Shown here one piece after another: positions 16,658 through 25,800 of a DNA stretch of 64,000 nucleotides (within the stretch, counting starts at the first letter, position 1; each line of letters starts with the position of its first letter). The stretch comes from JAGXFP01 sp039714535 (GTDB lineage Bacteria; Desulfobacterota; Desulfobulbia; Desulfobulbales; JAGXFP01). A program made the position numbers and the translations under genes. The stretch covers positions 62,001-126,000 of the forward strand of contig JBDLJC010000002.1 in the NCBI GenBank assembly GCA_039714535.1, given 5' to 3'. A model generated the notes under the pieces. The model had not been told where the DNA came from. It saw only the letters and a program-made list of their open reading frames with translations, and did no database searches.

Positions 16658-16853
16658 ACGATTTCCTTATCCTTCTGAATTCATGGCTAAGGAATGTATT
16701 TCTTACAGAAATAATATGGGTTTGAGATTTGGATTGTTACGGTCGGATTGTTTTTACCGTATGCCTGACAAAGCCTTTGCGAAAATGACTTTCTCGGGTA
16801 GGTTGATTTAATTCATATTTCCAAAGGTGAATCTTTATGGGAGGTGAAAAAGT

Positions 16854-17570
16854 ATGAAGTTGCTGAGCTTTGATATCGAGATTTCGGATGTCTTTGAGTT
16901 AGGTAAATACGAAGATTTAGAGAAATACGCACCGTTCCACATTTCCGTTGCAGCAACGGCCATTCACGATGGAGAGGAGCGGGTGTGGTATTCGATGGAG
17001 GAGGAAGGTCTTCCAGCCATAAATTTAACACAGCAGCGAGCACATGAGCTCCTAGAGTATCTCGACGAAATGCAGCAAATGGGATTCATGGTTTGCGCGT
17101 GGAACGGCTTGAGTTTCGACCTGAAATGGATCGGACATCAGGCCGGAGATATGGCCCTTGCCGCACGTATCGCCCTGAAAAGCTACGACCCCATGTTCCA
17201 GTTCTTCAACCAGGCCGGTTTCCCCGTCGGTCTAGGAAAAGTGGCCGAAGGAATGGGCATCTCGCAAGAGAAACTCATGGACGGTGCCGATGCTCCAAGG
17301 CAATGGCGTGCTGGAAATCATCAGGAGGTAATGGACTACTGTCTTGGTGATTGTCAGATGACCAACCTCATCGTGTGCGCCATACAAAAGACCCAGCAAG
17401 TTCGATGGGTGACGGGTAAAGGGCACATCAGCGCAAAGTCTATGCCACGACTCAAATCCGTTGAAGAAGTCATCCAAGATCCCGATCCCGACCAGTCTTG
17501 GATGGATACACCAATGCTGAAGAGTAATTTTTATAAATGGATTGAGGAAGTTGGAGGGGCGAAAACATGA
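16854..17570 (+). CDS. DEDDy-type 3'-5' exonuclease-like protein
   Basis: 238 aa with an RNase H-like exonuclease fold. The acidic ligands can be read as D7 and E9 (SFDIEI), D89 (WNGLSFDL) and Y162-x3-D166 (DYCLGDCQ), i.e. the DEDDy arrangement of DnaQ-like nucleases. A ribosome site GGGAGGTGAA precedes the ATG. Its TGA overlaps the ATG of the SIR2 gene by 4 bp (ATGA), so it is translated with SIR2 and HerA. It may trim or degrade nucleic acid in the same defence response; that role is inferred from coupling and motifs only. Confidence 0.75.
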   Translation: MKLLSFDIEISDVFELGKYEDLEKYAPFHISVAATAIHDGEERVWYSMEEEGLPAINLTQQRAHELLEYLDEMQQMGFMVCAWNGLSFDLKWIGHQAGDMALAARIALKSYDPMFQFFNQAGFPVGLGKVAEGMGISQEKLMDGADAPRQWRAGNHQEVMDYCLGDCQMTNLIVCAIQKTQQVRWVTGKGHISAKSMPRLKSVEEVIQDPDPDQSWMDTPMLKSNFYKWIEEVGGAKT

Positions 17571-18703
17571 GTGACGATCTAACATTATTCTCATCGCCAG
17601 ACCTCAAGGATGTCGTTCAAGACATGCGTGAGCTACTCTCACAGAGTCACCTGGCGTTTCTGCTCGGAGCCGGATGCAGCAAAAATGCCGGGCTTCCGCT
17701 GATGCACCAGCTAACAGAAGACGTTCTGGGGCATGAAAATATCTGCACGGAAACCAAACAACTCCTCGATAAAATTCGTGAGTTATTTTCCGGGGCAGAA
17801 TCTGCGACAATCGAAGATTATATGAGCGAAATCGTTGATCTTCTCTCCATTGCCGAGAGAAGAACCCAGCGAGGGGCTACCCAGTCCAAGGTTTCCGTCG
17901 GAGGTCAGGAGAAAGACGTATCTGAACTTCAGACTGCGCTTGATGAAATCAAGCAAGTCATCTCATCTTCGATTGGCGACAAGGAAGTCGATGTCGCCAC
18001 GCATCAAAAATTTGTCAGAGCAATCCACAGATCGCTACAGGCAGGCAAGGCTGGTAGGGGTGTCGACTACTTTATCCTCAACTATGACACACTAATCGAA
18101 GATGCGTTGGGACTTGAGCGAGTTGTCTATTCCGATGGCTTCACCGGTGCGGCAACCGGTTGGTGGAAACCGAGCATGTTTAGGGCTGATGGGAAGGCTG
18201 CGCGAGTCTTCAAGGTCCATGGATCAATTGACTGGTGTCTGCTTGAAGGTGACTCTCTGCCGAGACGAATTCGTTCAGGAATTAAAACTGAGTCCGCCAA
18301 GAGCCATGTTCTAATATACCCCGCCGCAACAAAATATCAGGAAACCCAACGTGATCCATTCGCTCAGATACTTAGCCATATGCGACAAAGCCTTTGTCCT
18401 AGCGAGAGAAAGGAAATGGTTCTGGCGATATGCGGATACAGTTTTGGCGACTCACATATTGATTTGGAAATCGAAAACGCCTTGCACCAATCAGAAGGCC
18501 GCCTGACAATCGCGGCATTTGTGGGGTCTGACGGGCCTGAGGGGAAGTTGAAGGAATGGTTGACCCATCCCGAGATTTCGGAACAGATTCGAGTTTATGC
18601 GAAGAAAGGCTTCTTTCATGGCGACAAGAAGCACGAGTTGAATGAGGAGGCTTCGTGGTGGAGGTTCGAGATTCTAGCAAGGCTCTTGGGAGGGGAACGA
18701 TGA
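17567..18703 (+). CDS. SIR2-family NADase-like defence effector
   Basis: 378 aa. SIR2 fold motifs are GAGCSKNAG (34-42), NYDT (172-175), the catalytic-type His in KVHGS (H218) and GYSFGDSHI near residue 290. Bacterial SIR2 effectors of this kind deplete NAD+ upon phage infection. It overlaps by 4 bp with both the exonuclease upstream and HerA downstream. The SIR2 + HerA pairing is a described anti-phage system (also called Nezha), in which both proteins form one large complex. NAD+ cleavage here is inferred from family. Confidence 0.88.
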   Translation: MSDDLTLFSSPDLKDVVQDMRELLSQSHLAFLLGAGCSKNAGLPLMHQLTEDVLGHENICTETKQLLDKIRELFSGAESATIEDYMSEIVDLLSIAERRTQRGATQSKVSVGGQEKDVSELQTALDEIKQVISSSIGDKEVDVATHQKFVRAIHRSLQAGKAGRGVDYFILNYDTLIEDALGLERVVYSDGFTGAATGWWKPSMFRADGKAARVFKVHGSIDWCLLEGDSLPRRIRSGIKTESAKSHVLIYPAATKYQETQRDPFAQILSHMRQSLCPSERKEMVLAICGYSFGDSHIDLEIENALHQSEGRLTIAAFVGSDGPEGKLKEWLTHPEISEQIRVYAKKGFFHGDKKHELNEEASWWRFEILARLLGGER

Positions 18704-20406
18704 TAACGAAAAGAAACCCAAGCGAGCCAATTTTGAATCTGGAAATTGGCGCGGTTATCGAAGTCGACGGAACGCATATCATTGCCGAACTTGACCCTAA
18801 AATCACAGAACTCTCTCGCGTTTACGGCGGTATCATCTACCCGATTGGTCAATTCGGGTCGATCATCAAGATACATTATGGCGCTAGATTGATATTCGGC
18901 TACGTAGGGCGTCTCCGTATGAAGTCAGAGTATGAACGCGAAAAAGGGCTTACCCCCGAACCAAGTGGAGGTGCTCGGATCATTGAGATTGACCTGTTTG
19001 GTGAGGGCGAATGGATCTTTGACAAAGATGAGTGGAGGCTGGACTTTGAGCGTGGCGTTACCACTTTTCCTTTACCACAACAGAAGGTTTACCTAACACC
19101 ACGGAATGAGCTTGGCTTCATCTACGGTGAAGGTACAGGGCCTGTGATTCTCCTCGGTGAACATGTTGGGTCAGGCGGTACCCCTTGCTACGCCGAAATG
19201 AATGAACTTCTGGGAAAGCACACTGCAATATTAGGGTCTACGGGAGCCGGAAAGTCGGGAACAGTCGCCGCACTCCTTCACTCAATTCTTGATAGGGGGA
19301 GCGATGCAGAGTATCAGAACTGGCATCCTCAAATAGTCGTTCTCGATCCACATAATGAATACGGTGCTGCCTTTCCGGATCATGTCAGGTTATGTACTGA
19401 CGAAAACTCCCTTAACCTTCCTTACTGGCTTCTAAACTTCCAAGAGACAGTCAACCTTCTTATCGGAAAGACTGAGTTCGTTGCAACATCACAAGCCAAC
19501 ATCGTAAAGACTGCCATCTTGCTCGCACGGCGTGATGCCGCACCGACGGTGAATCTTGATGAAGCGGAGATAAACGTTGATTCACCTGTACCGTATAAAC
19601 TTGACAGATTCGTCCACCATGTCGAAAACAGTACTAATAAGCCACCACAGGCGAGTAAACAGGAGCCATGGAATTCGATACTACACAAAATTGAGGTATT
19701 GAAGAATGATTCAAGACTCGCATTTATGATGAAGGAATGGGATGGCGATGCTGACCCTTTGCCGGAGATAGTAAAGCAATTCCTTGGAGATAGCGATCCC
19801 ATCCGAATCGTCGACTTATCCGGCGTCCCAAACGAAGTGGCTGGGGCGGCAAGTTCTGCGATTGCACGAACGCTTTTCTCAGTAAAACTCTGGCAAACAC
19901 GCGAGGAACGTGAAAGCAACCCGGTTTTGCTTGTTTGCGAGGAAGCACATCGTTATGTGCCAAATCGTGGCGAAGCACAATACGAAGCCGCCCAGGATGC
20001 AATCCGACGTCTTGCGAAAGAGGGGCGTAAGTACGGCATCGGCTTGATGCTCGTTTCACAGCGACCGAGTGAGGTAGAGGCGACTGTGCTTTCCCAGTGT
20101 AATTCTTGGATCGTCATGCGTATCACGAACGACTCGGATCGAAGCCATGTCCAAGGGATACTACCAGATTCCCTGGCAGGGTTGACAAAGGTGCTTTCCG
20201 GACTTCGTCGCCGGGAAGCAATCTTTGTGGGGCAAGCCGCCGTTCTGCCGTCACGCATATTGATTCGCGATCTCGTAAAGGACGGCAAACCGCTACCTCG
20301 CTCACAGGACATAGATTTCGATACGGGATGGCAAGGCTGTCCGATAACTGACGAGCATCTAACTAAGGTGGGCAAGCGGTGGCGTCTGCAGAGTAGGGAT
20401 GTGTGA
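18700..20406 (+). CDS. herA: HerA-type hexameric ATPase/helicase
   Basis: 568 aa. N-terminal HAS-barrel-like beta domain (about 10-120), then a FtsK/HerA RecA core with Walker A GSTGAGKS (179-186), Walker B LLVCEEAH (E414-E415) and a SQRPSEVE sensor segment near 450. ATG 18700 shares the ATGA overlap with SIR2 and has GGGAGGGGA before it; a start at 18655 is less likely. In SIR2-HerA defence complexes HerA forms the ring that regulates the effector and may act on DNA. Confidence 0.9.
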   Translation: MITKRNPSEPILNLEIGAVIEVDGTHIIAELDPKITELSRVYGGIIYPIGQFGSIIKIHYGARLIFGYVGRLRMKSEYEREKGLTPEPSGGARIIEIDLFGEGEWIFDKDEWRLDFERGVTTFPLPQQKVYLTPRNELGFIYGEGTGPVILLGEHVGSGGTPCYAEMNELLGKHTAILGSTGAGKSGTVAALLHSILDRGSDAEYQNWHPQIVVLDPHNEYGAAFPDHVRLCTDENSLNLPYWLLNFQETVNLLIGKTEFVATSQANIVKTAILLARRDAAPTVNLDEAEINVDSPVPYKLDRFVHHVENSTNKPPQASKQEPWNSILHKIEVLKNDSRLAFMMKEWDGDADPLPEIVKQFLGDSDPIRIVDLSGVPNEVAGAASSAIARTLFSVKLWQTREERESNPVLLVCEEAHRYVPNRGEAQYEAAQDAIRRLAKEGRKYGIGLMLVSQRPSEVEATVLSQCNSWIVMRITNDSDRSHVQGILPDSLAGLTKVLSGLRRREAIFVGQAAVLPSRILIRDLVKDGKPLPRSQDIDFDTGWQGCPITDEHLTKVGKRWRLQSRDV

Positions 20407-20501
20407 TGGAACACGGGTCGAATATCATGTGGAATGACAGAGCTTCACGCCGAGCTGATGCTGGGTATTAGTCCCCCACTAACTATTAATTGGTAAACGA
20501 A

Positions 20502-21092
20502 ATGGGAAACAAGGAAACACTCGATTTTAAATTGTGGTCATCAAGCATTACCCGTTTTAATGCAGCCAAACGGATAACTAGCTGGAAGCATTGCATAAGG
20601 TGGTCTTTGTTAGCGGCATCAATCTACCTGACAATATTATCCATATTAATATATGCCGAGAAAATTGAAGCCGCTCACAATGAACTAAGCCAGTTCGCAG
20701 CTATTTTTCTATCAATATTGGCATTGTGTCTCAGTTTATCAGTCAACCTTAATCAGCTAGAAATTAGAGCATTTCAATATCATGAATGCGGAAGAAAAGT
20801 AAGAAGGTTACTCAGTCAATTATCGGCTACTGATGATCAAGATGTAATCAACTCTCTTTTTACACGATATGATGACATATTAGACAAATATGAAAATCAC
20901 ATGTCTATAGACTACTATCAATTCATATGGCAAAACTCAAAACAATTTTCCACGGAGCAAAAAACAAAAATTCCTTCTGGATATTTAGTGTATTTGTGGA
21001 TGCCAGTTGCACGTTATTTCCCTCAATTATTTGCTTATATCATCACTGTTATTTTGCCGATGACGTTAATTCTAAAAATAGTGACATTCTGA
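20502..21092 (+). CDS. SLATT-domain membrane effector
   Basis: 196 aa, AT-rich. The N-terminal motif (SITRFNAAKRI, W28) followed by two close membrane helices (about 34-52 and 64-84) is the SLATT signature; a further hydrophobic segment ends the protein (about 160-196). SLATT proteins are predicted pore-forming effectors, and one subgroup is found next to reverse transcriptases. It lies 6 bp upstream of the RT gene. ATG 20502 is preferred to TTG 20490, though both lack a strong ribosome site. Confidence 0.8.
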   Translation: MGNKETLDFKLWSSSITRFNAAKRITSWKHCIRWSLLAASIYLTILSILIYAEKIEAAHNELSQFAAIFLSILALCLSLSVNLNQLEIRAFQYHECGRKVRRLLSQLSATDDQDVINSLFTRYDDILDKYENHMSIDYYQFIWQNSKQFSTEQKTKIPSGYLVYLWMPVARYFPQLFAYIITVILPMTLILKIVTF

Positions 21093-21098
21093 TTCGAG

Positions 21099-22484
21099 AT
21101 GTCAAGCACATACAAAATATTTAAAAATTATTTTCGTCTGAAGATCATTAAGGAAGTCTATGACGAAAGAATTTCCAAAAAGGCCACACGTGGAATTGAC
21201 AGAATAGGAATAAAAAAATTCAATGAAATAAAAAAAGGTGAGTTCAAAGTAATTTACAAAAAATGCAACACTGGAACTTATAGATTTTCTCCATATGTGG
21301 AGAAGTTGCAAAGCAAAGGCAGGAACAAGAAACCGCGATTAATTTCTGTTTCCACCATCAGAGATAGGATCGTATTGTCTATACTAAAAGAAATACTGCA
21401 TGAAATTTTTCCAGAGTCCGTCTACCGGAAATTGCCCAATAACTACATAAAAGAAATAAAAGAGTTCTATGAAACAACTAGTTCCAAGCACCTGTGCTAC
21501 TTTAAGACTGACATAAAATCATTCTATGACACTATTGATCACGACATCCTAATTGGCATTATTAAATCAAGAGTGAAGTCAAAGAAATTAATAAATCTAA
21601 TTAAATCTTCCCTCAAAACACCAACAGTTCCAATTAACTACAAAAAGAAAGTTAAGGATAAGTACAAAAGAATTTACGGTGTCCCTCAAGGATTATCAAT
21701 TTCAAATATTTTGGCTAATATATACCTAAAGGAAGTGGATGTAAAACTGCAAAGCATAGGCGCAAAGTACATCAGGTACGTTGACGATATACTGATATTT
21801 ATTGATGAGAATGACACATCAAATGTCGAAGGAGAAGTTAGACAAATATTGTTAGAATATCATCTTTCATTAAATGAAAGTAAGACAGAGTGCAAATTGA
21901 GCGATTTTGACTTTGAGTATTTGGGCTATCTCATATCAAGATCTAAAACCAGTATAAAAGAAGCAAATGTTGAACGTTTCATCACCTCAGTTGCAGCAAA
22001 ATTCTCTTCGTACTTGCATAATACCGATGAAAGAATAAAAAAATACCCATGGCTCAATAAAGATATTCAACAAACAGTTTTTATAGAAGACTTAAACGAA
22101 AAGATAACTGGATCACTTAATGAAAAAAGACGTTATGGCTGGCTTTTTTATTTTATCGAAATCACTGACATATCTCTTCTTCACAAGCTCGATAAAATTA
22201 TTCGTAATTTTTTCATAAGGCTAAATGATTTTGGGGCAAAGCCACCTGACGAACTTAAAAAGTTGTCAAAAGCTTACTATAAAGCAAAATATGACCCACG
22301 GGGTGGATATATACATAATTACGACAATTATGAGACAATTGCTGCGAAAATGAAATACCTTGGGGATAGAGGCTATATAAACCCTGAAAAACGGTACAAA
22401 AAAGAAGATATTGATATAATATTCAATCGCATCAAAAGAAAACGTTTAACAGACTTAGAGCTTGATATAGGTATAACATCTTAG
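21099..22484 (+). CDS. Defence-associated reverse transcriptase (UG/Abi-like)
   Basis: 461 aa. RT motifs: FKTDIKSFYDTID (catalytic D138), GVPQGLSISN (194-203), YVDD (227-230) and the SLNESKTE...FEYLGY thumb-proximal motif. It has no group II intron maturase or HNH domain; instead a ~190-residue helical C-terminal region follows, as in DRT/Abi RTs. GC is clearly lower than in flanking genes, indicating transfer. Partners are the SLATT effector 6 bp upstream and the structured RNA that begins at its stop codon. The exact UG class cannot be assigned by eye. Confidence 0.85.
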   Translation: MSSTYKIFKNYFRLKIIKEVYDERISKKATRGIDRIGIKKFNEIKKGEFKVIYKKCNTGTYRFSPYVEKLQSKGRNKKPRLISVSTIRDRIVLSILKEILHEIFPESVYRKLPNNYIKEIKEFYETTSSKHLCYFKTDIKSFYDTIDHDILIGIIKSRVKSKKLINLIKSSLKTPTVPINYKKKVKDKYKRIYGVPQGLSISNILANIYLKEVDVKLQSIGAKYIRYVDDILIFIDENDTSNVEGEVRQILLEYHLSLNESKTECKLSDFDFEYLGYLISRSKTSIKEANVERFITSVAAKFSSYLHNTDERIKKYPWLNKDIQQTVFIEDLNEKITGSLNEKRRYGWLFYFIEITDISLLHKLDKIIRNFFIRLNDFGAKPPDELKKLSKAYYKAKYDPRGGYIHNYDNYETIAAKMKYLGDRGYINPEKRYKKEDIDIIFNRIKRKRLTDLELDIGITS

Positions 22485-22631
22485 GAGCCGTCTCCTCATT
22501 CACTTGAGAGGCTGCTAATGTTTTTTTATTAGCGGTATTTGTAATCGACGCTTAGCAATAAGCCTTTTGATCTCCAACACTCTAGGTGTTGGAGAGGTTT
22601 TAACTTTATTAAGAGGCGGCTCCTATTTTTT
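22483..22631 (+). ncRNA. Structured RNA element downstream of the reverse transcriptase
   Basis: A 12-bp closing stem pairs 22483-22494 with 22613-22624 (one G-U), starting within the RT stop codon and followed by T6 at 22626-22631. Inside are three hairpins. The first is 22512-22519/22528-22535 (8 bp, one U-G) with a GU7 loop. The second is 22550-22554/22559-22563, a 5-bp stem capped by a GCAA (GNRA) tetraloop. The third is 22571-22580/22586-22595, a perfect 10-bp stem with a UCUAG loop. The region has no reading frame. By analogy with known defence RTs it may be the cognate template or partner RNA; no sequence family is recognised. Confidence 0.7.
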
Positions 22632-22833
22632 CAAAACCTAACTCGATTGAACTAGACCCTTTCATTACTCTTCATTCAACAACTAAACAACGTCCTTCCC
22701 TTTCGTATGAAATCTGGGGGCAGAATACGGATTTCTAAAAATAGAAGTGATGGCCAAGAGGGTTTAAGCATGGCAAAGCAGGGACACCCAAAAGAAAATA
22801 GTATTATGTCCTCAGGTTTTTGTGGGAAACTAG
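22632..22833. other. Spacer between the RNA element and the NACHT gene
   Basis: No gene. At 22714-22730 (CTGGGGGCAGAATACGG) it carries a motif like the one near 16258 (TTGGGGGCAAATAGG), reminiscent of sequences beside REP-associated Y1 transposases. The NACHT promoter is expected here but not identified. Confidence 0.35.
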
Positions 22834-25800
22834 ATGGATGAGTCAACTGATGCTGTTGGTCGGGCTCCCCTCTACTCCGGACGGGGATTTCCCCTCGATG
22901 CTCTCTCCCCCGATGAATTCGAAGAATTCGTCTTCGGATCCTTGCGTTGTGTTCAGGGTGTTCTAGGATTGCGAATCACTGGAATACCTTCAGGGGCTGG
23001 GGATGGCGGATTTGATGTTCAAGGGGAGGTTGTTGGTTCGGGGCGGCTCGTTTGCGTGCAGTGCAAACGCCAGAAAACTCCAATTGGTACTCCCCAAGTC
23101 GCTCAAGAACTTGCAAAAGTTGCGGCAACAATGGCACTCGAAGGTTCCGATGTAGGTGAGCACAGATTCATCTGTACCGGGGGGGTTCGCACAAAACTTC
23201 TCAAGCATTTACGTGAGAATTCTCGTCAGCAGCTCGCTGTGGAGGCTGGTAATCAATTAGTAACTACCCCAGACGGCGTGCTGGCTACACTGCGCACACG
23301 CTTGGAGGAAGATGGTGCTGACCCACGACAAATCGTGGAAACCTACGTGTTAGGTCTTGACCTTCTAATTGTATGGGGCCTTCGCGAGTTCGATGCAGCT
23401 TTGTCGCCTTGCTGGAGCGATGTGCTCAAAGTTGCAGAGAAATATTTCCAAATTGCCACGGTTGTTCGTGAGCACCCTCGTGCCTCTTTTGACAGAGTAG
23501 CTTACATTGAGGAGCACCGCGACTTCAGAGTTACCGTAAAACCCCGACTGGGGGATTCAAGCCTTCCCGATGGGGTCTCGGCATTCTCGGCAGCTAATCC
23601 ATGCGCAGAGCTGCCCTCGTCTCAAAAAAGCATCAAGATGCTGCATGAGCTGGGGGAACTCCAGGCCGGAGAGCTTGCAATGTTGCTCGGTGATGGCGGT
23701 GTTGGGAAGTCTACGGCTCTCAAGTGGCTCCGCGCGGAAGTTCTGCGTATAACGCCAGACTCGACTCTTCCTGTACTGATTTCCCTGGCTAATTATGTAC
23801 CAGGAGGCTTAGACCGAGCAATCCATCAAGAGCTAATGGTAGATCATGGCACATGGCAGTCTCTACCTGATAATGTGCTTCTGCTGTGTGACGGCTTGAA
23901 CGAGTGTCCATCAACTAATGTCGCTGCTTTTCTAGATGAGCTTCAACCTCTTCTTAAACGAAGCCGGATCGCATGTATACTTTCGACCAGAAAATCTACG
24001 AGGCACAAAAACATCGTTCTTCCAAAGGCACCTGTTGCTTGCCTTAGAGTCGAGGGCATTACGCCAATTGGCATCCGCCGAATCGCCGAGGCTGAATTGC
24101 ATGATGGGACATCAGGTGCTTTCATAGATTCTTATCGATCGCTTGCCGACATGTCGGGCACGCCGCTTCTTTGGACGCCTTTTGCCGTCTTGGTCGCACT
24201 TCGGCTCTGGAAAAGAAGCGCCACATTACCAGAAACGCTTGGTGAGATGCTTGAGGCTTTACTCAAAGCTCGTTGCGAACGGAATGCGGAGTCACCTGAG
24301 CAAAGTCCAGGCCCCGAGATCATCCTTCTCTTGGCTGGCGCTCTTGCATTCCAATGTCTTTTAGTGGATCGGCGTCTCGGATGTCCCTCGCTTGCGGCAG
24401 GACGGTGTGTTCGCGAGGCGAAAACACACTGCTCGAATGCTCTAGGTATCACTGACATGTCAGAATCAGACGCTGTGGAGCTATTAGCTCGTCATGAGTT
24501 GCTACAAGTATCTGACAGTCATCTTAGTTTTGGACATCAACTGTTAGCCGGTGCTCTTGCCGCTCCATTTCTCGCACGTGAATGGAGAGAACACACGAAT
24601 TGTTTAGAGGAACCAATAGTCGATGATGCCTGGGTTTTCGCCGCTCGACTGGTTCCAAATGAGCATAAGAAGGCATATTTAGAAGCTACGTTAAGCAACG
24701 ACTTGATGTTGGGGGCGAGAGTCGCATGCGAGTTGCCTAAGGAGTTCCATGAGGGGGCAGAACGATTGTTGTTAAGTAGTATTGCACAAGAATCTCCAGA
24801 AATTGTCCAATCACGAGGTTACTTCGCCCTAGCGAGACTCCAATCTTCAGGGGCTATAGCCAAGTTGCGGGAATTTACCTCAGACGAAAAAAATCCTGCT
24901 TACTATATTGCACAATGTGCCCTGGCTGCCGCCGGTGATCGAGATTACCTACAACGGCTTCTACCCAAGGTTGAACAAATGCGTTTAATGCCCGGTAAGG
25001 TTTCAGGTGGTGAAATCGGGATTTGGGAACATGCCCCCTATTCGACGAGATTGGATATTGTGAGGCAACGGCTTTGTAAATGTAACCCGGGGGATCCCGT
25101 AAACGAATCATTGTCGCTCATTGCGTATGAGAAAGATCTAGACGATGCTGAACTGGTGGAATCACATCTCCGAGCCTCCACGAGTTTGAACGCGTGGCAA
25201 TGGGGGCTTTATGCCTTGCGTGAAATTGCACCTATGTTGGCAAATGAATACTTGGAAGAAACACTTTCTAGAAGCTCGACTATAGAAGAGCAAGCCAACT
25301 TAATGCACTCAGCAGCTCTCGTTGGTTTTAAAATTGATATACGGCGAGCTTTCAAATGCGCCATATCGGAAATTGAGGACAAAACGGATAGTCGTGCAAA
25401 AATCACGTTAGACGGGCTAATTTCGGACATAATAATAAAATCTGTTCTCCCACCAGACTTGGTCGCTGTTGTTGAGCGTGAGTTACCAGGTAGTAGTGGT
25501 GATCTGAGGACCAGATTTTGGCAGATTGCATCTATGTGCAATAGTACCTCCATCGCGGAATACGCTTTATCGTGTTTGGAAGATTGGGGGCCCGATCTTG
25601 GTTTCGCTTGTAATTTTTTCATCGAACAATCCGAGTTGGCACAAGCCCACCGAGAGCTACTGATTAGTCTTTGCGAAAACAAGCTTGGCAACGAGCAATC
25701 TTGGTACACATGGGGGAATTGGAGGGTACTTGCATTGGTCGGGGTGCTTGGTTTCTCCAAGAAAACTGCGAAACAGCTGTCGGATATGATTAAGAGGCTT

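Noticed and set aside
16213..16853. attL copy of the tRNA-Phe 3' end at the left edge of the defence island
   Set aside because: Searching by eye for GGTGCCGAGACC or the T-arm sequence found no copy, and no integrase gene is present.
21099..22484. Retron or group II intron reverse transcriptase
   Set aside because: No maturase/HNH domain and no group II domain V; no retron msr/msd layout directly upstream of the RT; the SLATT partner and C-terminal region point to a defence-associated RT.
22483..22631. Plain rho-independent terminator of the RT gene
   Set aside because: The T-tract follows a 12-bp stem, but the stem encloses about 118 nt with three further hairpins including a GNRA loop, far more than a terminator needs. 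Termination may still be one of its roles.
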